A stretch of DNA of 64,000 bases, from positions 1,426,001-1,490,000 of the forward strand of contig NZ_JAQTHX010000001.1 of assembly GCF_029433335.1 (NCBI RefSeq), written 5' to 3'. The notes under the pieces are model-generated. The model ran no database searches. It was given only the letters and a program-made list of their open reading frames with translations, and was not told where the DNA came from. This document shows positions 48,110-57,554 of the stretch, in pieces. How positions within the stretch are numbered: position 1 is the first letter of the stretch; the number at the start of each line of letters is the position of its first letter. The translations under genes and the position numbers were made by a program. This DNA comes from Bifidobacterium sp. ESL0745. GTDB lineage: Bacteria; Actinomycetota; Actinomycetes; Actinomycetales; Bifidobacteriaceae.

Positions 48110-49957
48110 TCACTTGTTGCGATAATCGTTGGCCAAGAGGCCGAGTCGGTCGACGAAATGGGGCCAATCGGCATTCATCGCGGTCAACAGCTTGCGTTTG
48201 GGGACCTCGTCAATCGGAATCCAAGCGATTTCCATGCTTTCGTCGTCGTTGGGATGCGGATTGACCTCGTGGCCTGGTTTTTCGAAGGCGAAAACCGTGG
48301 TGTAGGCCCACGGACCGTGTTCCTCGCGATGCGTGCCGACCACCTCGATATCATCCGGGGTGATGTTGGCTTCTTCATAGCTTTCGCGCAACGCGCCTTC
48401 GATCGGGCTTTCACCGTCCGCGAGCGCACCGCCGGGAATGCCCCACGTGCCGCCTTCCGCGCTCCACATCGCTCGATGCTGCATTACAATATGGGTGACT
48501 TCGCCGGTTTCCTTGCTGCGACGGGCAACCAACACACCGGCGGCACCGTTCAGCCCCCAGTGACGACGGCCGCAGGCGCAATCCACCCATCCGTCGCCTG
48601 GCTGGTGGACGTTATCTTTCGGAGGAATCACCGATGCGGCCTGCGCTTGGGCTCTCGCCTTTGCCTTGGCGACAGCGGCTTTGGCCTTAACTTTCGGAGA
48701 TAGTGATTTTTCACTCACACCACTATTCCCGGTATGCGACTTGAGCTTTGCCGATGACGATTTGGCATCATCACAGATATTGTCATCACCTGCGGATGCA
48801 GAACCCGCAACATCGACAGACTCCGGATTGCTCTCGGATTGCGACGCAGTTCCCACAGCCTTTGAAACCACATCATCCTGCGACTCCGCGCCACCCGCAA
48901 CTTGCAACTCGGTCTGCACGCTGAGTTTTGTCGCAGCCACCTTGCCAAGACCGACGTTCCACAGATCCGTCCACGCGACGCCCATCTTTTCGACCATGCG
49001 GCGCAGCAGCGGCAAGCTCAGGCCGAGCACACCGCTCGGATCGCCGTCGACGCCGTCGATAAAGGCACCGCCGAGGCCTTCCAGCGTAAAGCATCCCGCC
49101 ACTTCCAACGGTTCACCGGAAGCGATATACGCCTCGATATCACGCTCGGAATAATCGCCGAAACGCACTGTGGCATGGCTGGAAGCCAGTTCCTGCCGGC
49201 CGGTGGCGAAATCGATCAGGCAATGGCCGGTCCACAACTCCCCCGACTTGCCGCGCATCGCGCTCAGACGTTCGCGCGCGACTTCCGGCGTATGCGGCTT
49301 GCCCAGCGCGACGCCTTCGAAAAGAAACATGGAATCGCAGCCAATGATCAGCGGGCCGACTTTGGCCGCAGCGAACCCTGGGTGCTCGGCCAACGCCTGC
49401 TTCATCGGTTCGGCTTCGACCGGAACGGAGACATCCGAAAAATCGCGGGTCCGCGTCGAATTATGATCGTATGCTTTTTCAACGTATTTGCCCTCAGCAG
49501 AAGTAGCCAGGGCGGCAGAAACAGCGACTTCAGCTTGGCCTGCGCGTTGGGCGTGGGCATTGTGTTCGGTGTTGCTTACATTGTCGGAATCGTCGGTATC
49601 GCTGACGTTGCTTACATCGTTGATATTGCCCGCACCTGCGGATCCGCTATCGCCATTCGAATCGGTTTCCTCGGCCTCAAGTGGATAGGCGATCACCTGC
49701 TCGCCGCTGGCGTCCCGAGCGGCTTTGGCGACCTCAAGATATGCCTGATAAACGCTCTGCGCCTTAGCCTGCGCCAGAATCATCACACGCTGCTCGCAGC
49801 TCAAATCCTCAACCGAAACGCCACGGGACTTCGCCTCGGCAGCAACAGCAGCCGGCTCATCGACGTGCGAAACGTGGATGGTCGGGCTGATACCGGCGGC
49901 ATTGAGCACGTTGCGCCGCGAAGGCGACTGCGAGGCGAGAATCAGCGGAATCGACAT
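48110..49957 (-). CDS. Maf-type nucleotide pyrophosphatase fused to a NUDIX hydrolase
   Basis: A 615-residue fusion. The N-terminal Maf domain (LILASQSPSRRNVLNAAG; then IIGCDSMFLFEGVALGKP, DGDPSGVLGLSLPLL) hydrolyses non-canonical NTPs in this family. It is interrupted after about residue 80 by an acidic, Asn/Ser/Asp-rich insert of roughly 80-100 residues. A second low-complexity linker (Ser/Ala/Lys-rich) leads to a C-terminal NUDIX domain with WGIPGGALADGESPIEGALRESYEEANI, where Asn stands in for the usual Gly. A house-cleaning role on damaged nucleotides would suit both halves. ATG 49957 begins exactly at the Maf motif. Confidence 0.9.
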   Translation of the reverse strand: MSIPLILASQSPSRRNVLNAAGISPTIHVSHVDEPAAVAAEAKSRGVSVEDLSCEQRVMILAQAKAQSVYQAYLEVAKAARDASGEQVIAYPLEAEETDSNGDSGSAGAGNINDVSNVSDTDDSDNVSNTEHNAHAQRAGQAEVAVSAALATSAEGKYVEKAYDHNSTRTRDFSDVSVPVEAEPMKQALAEHPGFAAAKVGPLIIGCDSMFLFEGVALGKPHTPEVARERLSAMRGKSGELWTGHCLIDFATGRQELASSHATVRFGDYSERDIEAYIASGEPLEVAGCFTLEGLGGAFIDGVDGDPSGVLGLSLPLLRRMVEKMGVAWTDLWNVGLGKVAATKLSVQTELQVAGGAESQDDVVSKAVGTASQSESNPESVDVAGSASAGDDNICDDAKSSSAKLKSHTGNSGVSEKSLSPKVKAKAAVAKAKARAQAQAASVIPPKDNVHQPGDGWVDCACGRRHWGLNGAAGVLVARRSKETGEVTHIVMQHRAMWSAEGGTWGIPGGALADGESPIEGALRESYEEANITPDDIEVVGTHREEHGPWAYTTVFAFEKPGHEVNPHPNDDESMEIAWIPIDEVPKRKLLTAMNADWPHFVDRLGLLANDYRNK

Positions 49958-50119
49958 AACACTCCAAACATTTCGCCGGAACAACCGGCATAGAACGTAT
50001 CTACGTCTACCCTACCCAAATTTCGCGCCGGGTGTCAGGGCAAATCATATAAATGCAAAAAATGCAGAACAACAAACGCCAACGACACGACACCACGTAT
50101 AGCGAATAACCATGTGGTT

Positions 50120-50451
50120 TTAACGCAAAGTCAGGCCTAATACCTCGGCTAAAGCAGCATTTATATCTTTCATCGCTCAGCTTTCGACAACGCCTATTTT
50201 CTTGCCAAGCAGCTCTCGGCTAACTGTAACAATCTTATCGGTCATGGCATAGCTCACCTTATTGAGACCAGTGCGAGTCGAAGGCTCGATACGCACTCTC
50301 GTTGGCATGTCTTGAGAATCATACGATGTAAGCAGACATGTCACCACCGACTGAAAACCGGTCACCTTGTCGCTTCGCACAATCACCACTGGCCGGGGCT
50401 CTTGCTGGCATATCCGTCAGCCCTGACGGTCCAGATTTCACCGCGTTTCAT
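50120..50451 (-). pseudogene. MazF/PemK-type toxin, broken by a frameshift and a stop codon
   Basis: Starting at ATG 50451 the frame gives MKRGEIWTVRADGYASK, a typical MazF start. One base is then missing near 50400, so the expected continuation (EPRPVVIVRSDKVTGFQSVV) lies in another frame, open from 50389. That frame reaches KKIGVVES and a TGA at 50177-50179, and the family C-terminus (AMKDINAALAEVLGLTLR) continues in the same frame to 50120. With two separate lesions a full toxin cannot be made. It overlaps the antitoxin gene by 14 bases, the normal arrangement for such modules. Confidence 0.8.
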
Positions 50452-50716
50452 CCATCATCCTTCCCGCCATCCGGGAAGCGAAATCTGTCGCCTCGCGCTC
50501 AGAGGCAAACGGTTCGGCCTCGGCGATGTCCCGCTCCAACGGCGTCAAGCTTGCGCGGAAAGGGAGCCCGCCGTCACGTACCGATTGCGCCAAAAACATG
50601 TTGATTGCGGTTCCCATGTCAAGCCCAAGCTTGTCAAACAGCTGTGTCGCCTGCTCCTTAAGGCTTTTTCTTGTCCTGATTTGAATACGAGAGATATCCT
50701 GCGCAGCCTGTGCCAT
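50438..50716 (-). CDS. RelB/DinJ-family antitoxin
   Basis: A 92-residue antitoxin. RIQIRTRKSLKEQATQLFDKLGLDMGTAINMFLAQSVRDGGLPF is the ribbon-helix-helix DNA-binding domain of the RelB/DinJ family; the C-terminal part would wrap the toxin. AAGGAG precedes ATG 50716. It is intact and could still repress its promoter or neutralise related toxins. Pairing with a MazF-type rather than a RelE/YafQ-type toxin is a known but less common mix. Confidence 0.87.
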   Translation of the reverse strand: MAQAAQDISRIQIRTRKSLKEQATQLFDKLGLDMGTAINMFLAQSVRDGGLPFRASLTPLERDIAEAEPFASEREATDFASRMAGRMMDETR

Positions 50717-50897
50717 TTTGACTCCTTAAAGCAAATTTATATAAGATATAGTCTGATTATAGTCATAAATGAGCCATTTTGGCTTTTAAAAGTGAAATAT
50801 GTTTTCTATTTAGCAAGCGGAACGAATAAAGAATTTATATTACATATTATGCAATATATAACACACCACACTAAAGAATATTTTAGAACATCTGAAA

Positions 50898-52079
50898 TCA
50901 CACGACCAGCTCGCCAAGGTCCGCGACCTGCAGCAGCCTTCCGAAACGGGTGGTCAGAGACCGGTCGCCGCCATATACCACCACCCGATGAGCCAAATCC
51001 AGCCCGAATTTTTCTCCCAACTCGTTGACCATGGCAAAGGCATGCTGGTCGAATACAGCCGAGGCCTTGATCTCCACCACATAGCAGATCCGGCCACCCC
51101 TTTCAATCAACAAATCCACTTCCTTACGCTCAGAATCTCGCCAGAAATACAGTTCCGGATTGCTTCCTCTTGCGTAATACCTCTTGACCAATTCGGCAAT
51201 CACCGCATTTTCGAAAAAAGCCCCACGCTGGCGACTCAGCAGCATCTGTTCGGCATCCTGAATCCTAAGCAAATACGCCGCGAAACCCGTATCATGAAAA
51301 TACAGCTTTGGGCTTTTCACCAATCGCTTGCCGAAGTTGGTATGGTACGGATACAGCCGAAACACAATGAAACTTGCTTCCAATACCGACAGCCATTCCT
51401 TCACCGTCGGCACGCTGACATCACATGCTACAGCCATCGCGTTGTAATTAAGAGTCTGGCCGCATCTGACCGCACACTGTCGAAGGAACTTTCGGAATGC
51501 ATCAAGCTTACGAACCCCCAGTTCTTGTCGCACATCGCGCTCCAGATAGGTGCCGACATAACTACGGAAATAAAAATCAGGCCTCACCGCTGTTTCCACA
51601 GCCTCATCGAACAATCTCGGATAGCCACCCCTGACCACCCATTCATCCATGTTCCCAGGCCGCAAACCCGACGCTTCAAGTTCGGCATATGAAAGCGGCA
51701 GAAGATGAAGCAGCATGACACGCCCGGCCAACGATTGCGATATGGATCTCATCAACAGAAAATTCTGCGATCCGGAAATGATAAACTGCCCCGGCCTTTG
51801 CCGTCTCTCGTCAACCAAAACCTGCAACTCCGAAAAAAGATCGGGTACCCGCTGTACTTCATCGAATATCACACGGTCGTCATACATTCCAAGGAAAGAA
51901 ACGGGGTCGCTTTCGGCAATCCGACGCTCCTTTGATTCCTCCAATGAAACATAGCGAAAATCAGGAAACATCTCTTTAAGTAGCGTCGTTTTGCCGCTTT
52001 GTCTGGCACCGGTCAATGACACAATCGGGAATTGCCCCATAGCGTCTCGTATCGTACCTGATATTGCACGGGGTATCAT
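50898..52079 (-). CDS. AAA ATPase with DUF4143 domain
   Basis: A 393-residue P-loop ATPase of the AAA_14/DUF4143 type. Walker A is LTGARQSGKTTLLKE (residues ~20-34), Walker B VIFDEVQRVPDL, and sensor-like FIISGSQNFLLMRSI follows. The C-terminal DUF4143 part ends in a restriction-nuclease-like motif (FWRDSERKEVDLLIERGG, YVVEIKAS), where Asp, Glu and Lys could form a metal site. Function is not established for this family. ATG 52079 has AGGAG seven bases upstream, favouring it over 52145. It flanks the broken MazF module and is unlike its GC-richer surroundings. Confidence 0.88.
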   Translation of the reverse strand: MIPRAISGTIRDAMGQFPIVSLTGARQSGKTTLLKEMFPDFRYVSLEESKERRIAESDPVSFLGMYDDRVIFDEVQRVPDLFSELQVLVDERRQRPGQFIISGSQNFLLMRSISQSLAGRVMLLHLLPLSYAELEASGLRPGNMDEWVVRGGYPRLFDEAVETAVRPDFYFRSYVGTYLERDVRQELGVRKLDAFRKFLRQCAVRCGQTLNYNAMAVACDVSVPTVKEWLSVLEASFIVFRLYPYHTNFGKRLVKSPKLYFHDTGFAAYLLRIQDAEQMLLSRQRGAFFENAVIAELVKRYYARGSNPELYFWRDSERKEVDLLIERGGRICYVVEIKASAVFDQHAFAMVNELGEKFGLDLAHRVVVYGGDRSLTTRFGRLLQVADLGELVV

Positions 52080-52400
52080 TGATTTGCTCCTATCAACTCG
52101 CTTTGCCACGGTCTGACATGCCTTCTGTGCAGCATAGTCAGACACAGCAAGGAGCAGAGCGATTCACAGCTGGACTCTTTCATTATATTTCAGTTTTTAC
52201 AGTACTTCAACTTTAGGTTTTGCACAAGTTCTACTTTAGGATTTACAGATAGTCTACTTTAGGATTTGCAGGAACCTTACTTCACGATTTGCAGAAATGC
52301 CGGCAAAAAATCAACACATCGTCTGCGCCAGCCCCCTGAGTCGAGAAGATGAAATGCGATAAAGAGGAAAAGAGATGAGACCAGGATCTAAACTCAAGGA

Positions 52401-52530
52401 TCAGGCGACGCAGTTCGAGCGGCGGCGGGAAACGGCGTTGACGACCGCGACGCCGGCGGCGGCGAAGATCGCGTAGAACCACGGCTCAGTCCACCACGGC
52501 TTGGCAGTCGTCCGTCAGCGGTTCACCTAC
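52401..52530 (-). pseudogene. Decayed C-terminal tail of an LPXTG surface protein
   Basis: The minus strand codes for AKPWWTEPWFYAIFAAAGV and AVVNAVSRRRSNCVA before a stop at 52401, nearly the same as the tail of the surface protein at 54358 (KPWWTQTWFYALFAAAGV...). The preceding PLT sorting-motif residues are out of frame. Only the anchor region survives, so this is the leftover of a second paralogous gene. Confidence 0.75.
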
Positions 52531-52619
52531 AGTCCACCTCTATTATTTGCGAACCAAATCAGAATTTACGACTATTACGGATCAACGAGCCTCCACTCAA
52601 TAACAAAACCGAACGTTCG

Positions 52620-52736
52620 GTAATTGCTCACGTATCATCAGCCGTCGCTAGATAAGAACTGAATTTTATATCTTTTATATTTCTTTATATTTTGTTATAC
52701 ATTTTACGATTATTCTAATCATAACTAAGATAAGTA
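52620..52736. repeat. AT-rich direct repeat, copy A
   Basis: About 118 bases nearly the same as 57711-57829. The core (TTTTGTTATACATTTTACG and onward) is identical for more than 30 bases. It ends about 105 bases before the DUF234 ATPase gene and may contain its promoter. The symmetric element TACGATTA-TTC-TAATCATA has one mismatch here. Confidence 0.85.
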
Positions 52737-52841
52737 TGTTATCCTTATTTACCAGTTAGCGATTTTCAATAGGCGCCGAGCAGCACAAACCGAAACCTGC
52801 GGAAACATGCTGCACCACTTACGAAGGAAAGGCGGCAGACG

Positions 52842-54275
52842 ATGTTCGTCGGACGGGAACACGAGCTTGAGACCATGCAACGGCTCTATGAAAGCAACAA
52901 ATTCGAGATGATCGTGGTCTACGGACGCCGCCGGGTCGGCAAAACGGCGCTGATCGACCAATTCACAAGCGACAAACGAACGTTGTATTTCACCGCGACG
53001 CAACAAAGCACCCAGCTCAATCTGACGGAATTCACCCGTACGGCATGCAGGTTTTTCGATGAACCCGAAAGCACCCCTACCTTCGCCTCGTGGAGGGCAG
53101 CGTTCGATTTCATTCTCAGACGAACCCAACGCGAAAAGGCAGAAGGCGCCAAACCGTACGTATTCGTTTTCGACGAGTTCCCCTATGCTGCACAAGCGGA
53201 ACCCGGCCTGCCTTCTACCTTGCAAATCGCCATCGATCACGGCTTCAAAAGCACGGGGGTGACGATGATTCTCTCCGGAAGCAATGAAGGGTTCATGGAA
53301 AGCAGGGTGCTCGGCGGCAAAAGCCCGCTGTACGGCCGACGCACGGCGCAGATCAAGCTGAAGCCTTTCGATTACTACGATGCCGGCAAATTCCTGCCCG
53401 ACACCCCCAACGAGGAACGGGTGGAATATTACGCCGCCTTCGGGGGCACCCCCTATTATCTTGCGGCAATTGACCCCTCGGCCAGCTTCAGCGACAATGT
53501 GAAGCGACTGATGTTCGACCAGCTGGGCCTGATCTACGATGAGCCGATGATGCTGCTGCGCGAGGAAATGCGCGAACCAGCCCTCTACAATTCCGTGCTT
53601 CAGGCCATTGCCAACGGCAACTCAACGCCCAAACGTATCGCCGAACACGCTGGTATGGAGGTATCGAGCGCCTCGCAATACCTCCGCACGCTTGTCGATC
53701 TTGGCCTGGTCGAGCGCAAAATCCCGTTCGGGGACAACCCACAGAAATCGCGGAAGGGGATGTATGTCATCGCCGATCCGTTCTTCGCCTATTGGTTCCG
53801 TTTCGTCGGGCCGAACGTCGACGCCATCGAAAGGGGCATCGGCGCGCAGGCGGCGGAGAACAACGCGTTGGGCGAGGCGTTCTTTACCTACGTGGGGCAG
53901 CAATTCGAAAACATCTGCCTGCAATGGGCGGTGCGCCGTGACGGAACGGACGATCTGCCGTTTTTCGCCACACAATTCGGCAAGTGGTGGGGCAACGACC
54001 CCGTGGCCAAGGAACAGACGGACATCGACATGGTGGCGGCAAATCCGACAAGCGGGCAGATCCTTCTCGGGGAATGCAAATGGCGCAACTCCTTCGACGA
54101 GAGCGACGCCATCGCAAAACTGCAGGCTCGGACGGGCTTGGTTCCGGGATTCCCAGCCGAAAAAACGCAATACATCCTGTTCGGCAAACGCGAGGTCGAC
54201 AAAGCCACGCGCAAACGATTCGAGGGCAACGGCACCATGCGGTTCGTCTCCACAGACGACCTGTACAGACCGTAA
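52842..54275 (+). CDS. Archaeal-type AAA ATPase with DUF234 domain
   Basis: A 477-residue ATPase. It starts MFVGREHELETMQRLYE; Walker A is VVYGRRRVGKTALIDQ and Walker B YVFVFDEFPYAAQ. A helix-turn-helix of the family follows (NGNSTPKRIAEHAGMEVSSASQYL), then the DUF234 domain with a nuclease-like DIDMVAANPTSGQILLGECKW (Asp, Glu, Lys). Members are common in bifidobacteria and archaea with no firm role. It converges with the surface protein gene and is probably driven from the AT-rich repeat upstream. The 760 bases before it contain an LPXTG relic and repeat A but no gene. Confidence 0.88.
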   Translation: MFVGREHELETMQRLYESNKFEMIVVYGRRRVGKTALIDQFTSDKRTLYFTATQQSTQLNLTEFTRTACRFFDEPESTPTFASWRAAFDFILRRTQREKAEGAKPYVFVFDEFPYAAQAEPGLPSTLQIAIDHGFKSTGVTMILSGSNEGFMESRVLGGKSPLYGRRTAQIKLKPFDYYDAGKFLPDTPNEERVEYYAAFGGTPYYLAAIDPSASFSDNVKRLMFDQLGLIYDEPMMLLREEMREPALYNSVLQAIANGNSTPKRIAEHAGMEVSSASQYLRTLVDLGLVERKIPFGDNPQKSRKGMYVIADPFFAYWFRFVGPNVDAIERGIGAQAAENNALGEAFFTYVGQQFENICLQWAVRRDGTDDLPFFATQFGKWWGNDPVAKEQTDIDMVAANPTSGQILLGECKWRNSFDESDAIAKLQARTGLVPGFPAEKTQYILFGKREVDKATRKRFEGNGTMRFVSTDDLYRP

Positions 54276-54357
54276 AAGAGGATATGCAATGCCTAGCTGC
54301 CAAGCATAAGGCGAACGCTGCTTTATGGATCTTTCACTCCATATTTTTAAGCGAAAA

Positions 54358-56825
54358 TCAGCATGACAGGACATTGGTTCCGCTCAGGGAGCGGCGACGT
54401 AAGACAATGTTGACAACGGCGACGCCGGCGGCCGCAAAGAGCGCGTAGAACCACGTCTGCGTCCACCACGGCTTGGTGTAGCCAGTCATCGGCAGCGAGG
54501 ACACGGTTTCGGCGGTAATATCCAGCGTCGAGGCCAACGAGACGTTCGGCGTTCCCTTGCCTGTCAATGTGGGCACATCAGTATTTGGATGATCCTCAAC
54601 CGTCAAACTTGCATTGTTCTTGAGCATTACACCCTGTGGAATTCCCAATGTGAAGGCACCATCCGTCGCCCCCGACGCTGGGCACGTTGTTCCCGGAACA
54701 GATGCGGCTGTACCTGAAGCCACACCATCCACACAGGTGAGCGTCGTGGAAGTCGTGGAGGAACCGGAAGGCCAAGTCACCCTCACCGTGAAATATGTTT
54801 CACCAGTGCGCGCCGTCTGCACTCCAGTGTCGCCTGAACTCAACGCATTGCCGGAGACCGTGCGCACACGCTGGTCGAACTTCAACGAATTCGCTTTGAA
54901 CGCGGGCGCAACCACATCTGCCATGACCGGCGAAGAGAAACTGTAATCGGAATCACCATCACTGACCGTCGTCAGCCGCGCCCTGAACATGTAGGAGGCA
55001 CCCTTCCCGACCGTATCCGCAGCAGCAAGAACCGAAACCGGGACCGTCGCCGCCCATTTGCCGGTTCCCTTATCAAATGAGGTTAACGTCGCCGCAGTGC
55101 CAGCATTATCGGCAATGGAAGCCTGATCGTTTTGCGGCATCAGACGGACATCCAACGAATCACCGGTCGCAAGCACGGGCTTACCTGCACCAATGGGCAC
55201 ACTTCCGCTTATCTTCACCACGCCGACCGAACCGCCGCCCATCCCTGGTGTCACCAATCCGGCATCATACTGAGGCTTCTCAAGCCTCTGCCAAACAGCG
55301 TATAGAGTCAGGCTGCTCGTTGGCGTGTAGGCTTCACCCGATCGATACGTTGGACTGACGGCACTTGCACTTTCATCCCAGCCAGCCGCTCGATAACCTG
55401 TTTTGCCGATTCCCGAAAGCGACGGCAATGCAATGGTCGGTTTGTCAGGCCACGGACCGGCAAGTTTTACAGGAGTATTCCCACTAGTGGCACCGTTCAG
55501 ATTGAATTCAACGATAGATGCCCGCCCATACCACATTGTGCTTGAAGGAGCAGGAAGTCCCGATCTAAATGGCGTATAAGACCCTGCATCAACTTCCCGA
55601 GTCCATTGAACCGAATCGCCCCACGTCTCTTGTGTCGTATTTATTACCGAATCATAATTCGAAAAAGCTTCTGCCGGAATCGTCATTCCCTGATGTAACT
55701 TGACATATTGTAAAGAGGAGCCCGACCCCATAAACATGCAGTCAAATGTGGTTACATGCGACGTTGACGTATCCCAAGAGGATAAATCGAGAGAGGTTAA
55801 TGGATTATTCTCAAAAGCACGAGCCATATCTTTTACTTTCGACGTATCCCATTGTTCAAGACCCGTTATCGAAACAAGGTTCGGCGTATAAGCAAATACC
55901 CAACGCAGACTGAGGCACTGCGAGACATCCAACCCACCAACGTCAGCCGTACGCATCGCAGGCAACTGGAATATTCCCAGCAAATCAAGCGCTGCTACTT
56001 TTGTGGGGGAGGTCCTGTCAACCACCACTTTGGTAACAGTTGAGTCCTTATACCAAGGAACTCCATTGGGATGCGAAGGATACATATCATCACCGTCATT
56101 CAAACCATAATTTGGTACAGTTCCCCTCTCCAACTCAAGTACGCAATCATTGGTACTGGCATCAGCATGGATATTCCAGAACAACGTATTACCTTCAACA
56201 GTCCACGACTGCGAAGGTTTCTCATTGCAGGTCACTTGAGAAGAAACACCGGAACGGATGATTGGCGTAGGCGAAGAAATCCCTGAACTAAATTCTCCTT
56301 TATCTGAAGTATCAGATTCCGCTGATTCTTTTGATTTCGAAGTCGAAGGACTTTTTGAAGGATCGGACGACGAAGAGCCAGAAGAAGCCGCTGACAACGA
56401 AGAATCAGGGTTTGAAGTAGTCGGAGACGTCGTTGATGTTGTTGCAGTAGGGGACGGCTCAGATCCAGCCGTAGATGGAGAAGAAAGCGAACTCGCCTGC
56501 GAAGGCGGAGTTATCTGCCCCCCCCCGTTAATTTCTCTTTGTCGGGAGAGGAAGCCGTCGATGCGGCTAAAACCGGGTTAGACGCAGAAGAAACCTTCTG
56601 TACAGATGAATCCTGATTCGAAGCGGAGGAAAGCAGCTGCGTAGGCAAAGCCGGATTGGAGGTAGAGGAAACGCCCTGCGAGGAAGGAACCCCCTGCACG
56701 GACGATGCAGCAGGAACGGAATGAGAGACCTCGTCGGCCATAGCGGAACCAGCCGGAAGCGCGAACGCGAGCACCGACGCAGCCACCGCGGCCACGACCC
56801 TGAACGCCACACCACGCTTACCCAT
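54358..56825 (-). CDS. LPXTG-anchored surface protein, frame interrupted at a poly-G tract (probable phase-OFF)
   Basis: Start at ATG 56825: a signal peptide (VVAAVAASVLAFALPAGSAMA), then a Ser-rich stalk. At nine G residues (56518-56526) the frame runs into TAA two codons later. Ten or seven G would join it to the long frame that ends at 54358, giving about 822 residues with ten G. The rest has a Ser/Thr-rich linker, a BspA-type leucine-rich/DUF285 block (WDTSKVKDMARAFENNPLTSL), an InlB-like repeat (GYRAAGWDESASAV, LTLYAVWQ), Ig-like parts, and a sortase signal LPMTG plus membrane helix and RRR tail. It looks like an adhesin. No sortase gene is in the window. Confidence 0.85.
56518..56526 (-). 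repeat. Poly-G tract (nine G on the coding strand), slippage site
   Basis: A run of nine C on the + strand inside the surface-protein gene, just after codons for EKLT. It is the longest homopolymer G/C run I noticed in the window and sits exactly where the two halves of the gene change frame. Confidence 0.85.
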
Positions 56826-57008
56826 TGATGCCCCCAACAACACTGATAAAGACCGCAACCGCCGGGAACCGCCCCCGTACGGATCACACCAAACTGCCCA
56901 CGCCCAACATCAGACGCGATACATACCAGATAAGTCTAAAAAACACGACGGACACCATCAACAAGCCCACAAAACCGGCCATCTTATGAGTTACCTGCTC
57001 AGGAAAAT

Positions 57009-57292
57009 CTACAACAGATCATCGTGACTTCCAGAACGCATCATGGCGATAAGCAGTTCCTTGCCGTCACATCAATGCGATAAATCAACAGCCAGTCAGC
57101 AGCGACGTGTAGCTCCCGATACTGCTTGAGGTTTCCCTTAAGCTGATGATCGCGGTATCGGCGGCGCCAAGTGTCAGTATCACCTTGTCCAAGAATATGA
57201 AAGACCTCATACAGTCTACTCATATCGTAGTGCTTGCGCTTCAAACGCTTGGCATCGCGCAGGAACTCCTTGGAGAAGGAGATTTCATACAT
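57009..57292 (-). pseudogene. YafQ/RelE-family toxin with C-terminal frameshift
   Basis: From ATG 57292 the frame gives MYEISFSKEFLRDAKRLKRK and YRDHQLKGNLKQYRELHVAADWLLIYRID, typical of YafQ. It then ends VTARNCLSP at 57041. One base lost near 57060 would restore GKELLIAMMRSGSHDDLL ending at 57009, the expected family C-terminus. That lost segment contains the last catalytic histidine (His87 in E. coli YafQ), so the product made from this sequence should be inactive or weak. It overlaps the antitoxin stop by eight bases. Confidence 0.8.
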
Positions 57293-57554
57293 CTTCAATC
57301 ATCCTTCGGGCGGCATCTGCATTTCCGGCATACACAAATCCGCTGTTCTCAGCCTTACGCACCGACTTTTCAAGCGGTGTCAGCGAGGTGGGACGGAAGG
57401 GCATGCCACCTTCCTTGACAGCCTGAGAGAGAAACATGTTGATAGCAGCCGTCAAGTCGATGCCCATACCGGCAAACACCTTGACAGCCTGCTCTTTCAA
57501 CGTTTTGTCCGTACGCACCTGAATACGTGTCTGCTGCGATGCTGCCTGTGCCAT
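57285..57554 (-). CDS. dinJ: DinJ/RelB-family antitoxin
   Basis: An 89-residue protein with the ribbon-helix-helix start TRIQVRTDKTLKEQAVKVFAGMGIDLTAAINMFL and the toxin-binding C-terminus LEKSVRKAENSGFVYAGNADAARRMIEDV. ATG 57554 has AAGGTGG five bases upstream. It is intact and paralogous to the antitoxin at 50438. It stands just downstream of AT-rich repeat B, in which the perfect 8-bp palindrome TACGATTA-TTC-TAATCGTA is found. Confidence 0.88.
   Translation of the reverse strand: MAQAASQQTRIQVRTDKTLKEQAVKVFAGMGIDLTAAINMFLSQAVKEGGMPFRPTSLTPLEKSVRKAENSGFVYAGNADAARRMIEDV

Noticed and set aside
56511..56858. Independent small secreted protein ending after the poly-G tract
   Set aside because: The downstream frame continues the same Ser/Thr-rich stalk without interruption once one G is added, so it is the N-terminus of the larger surface protein.
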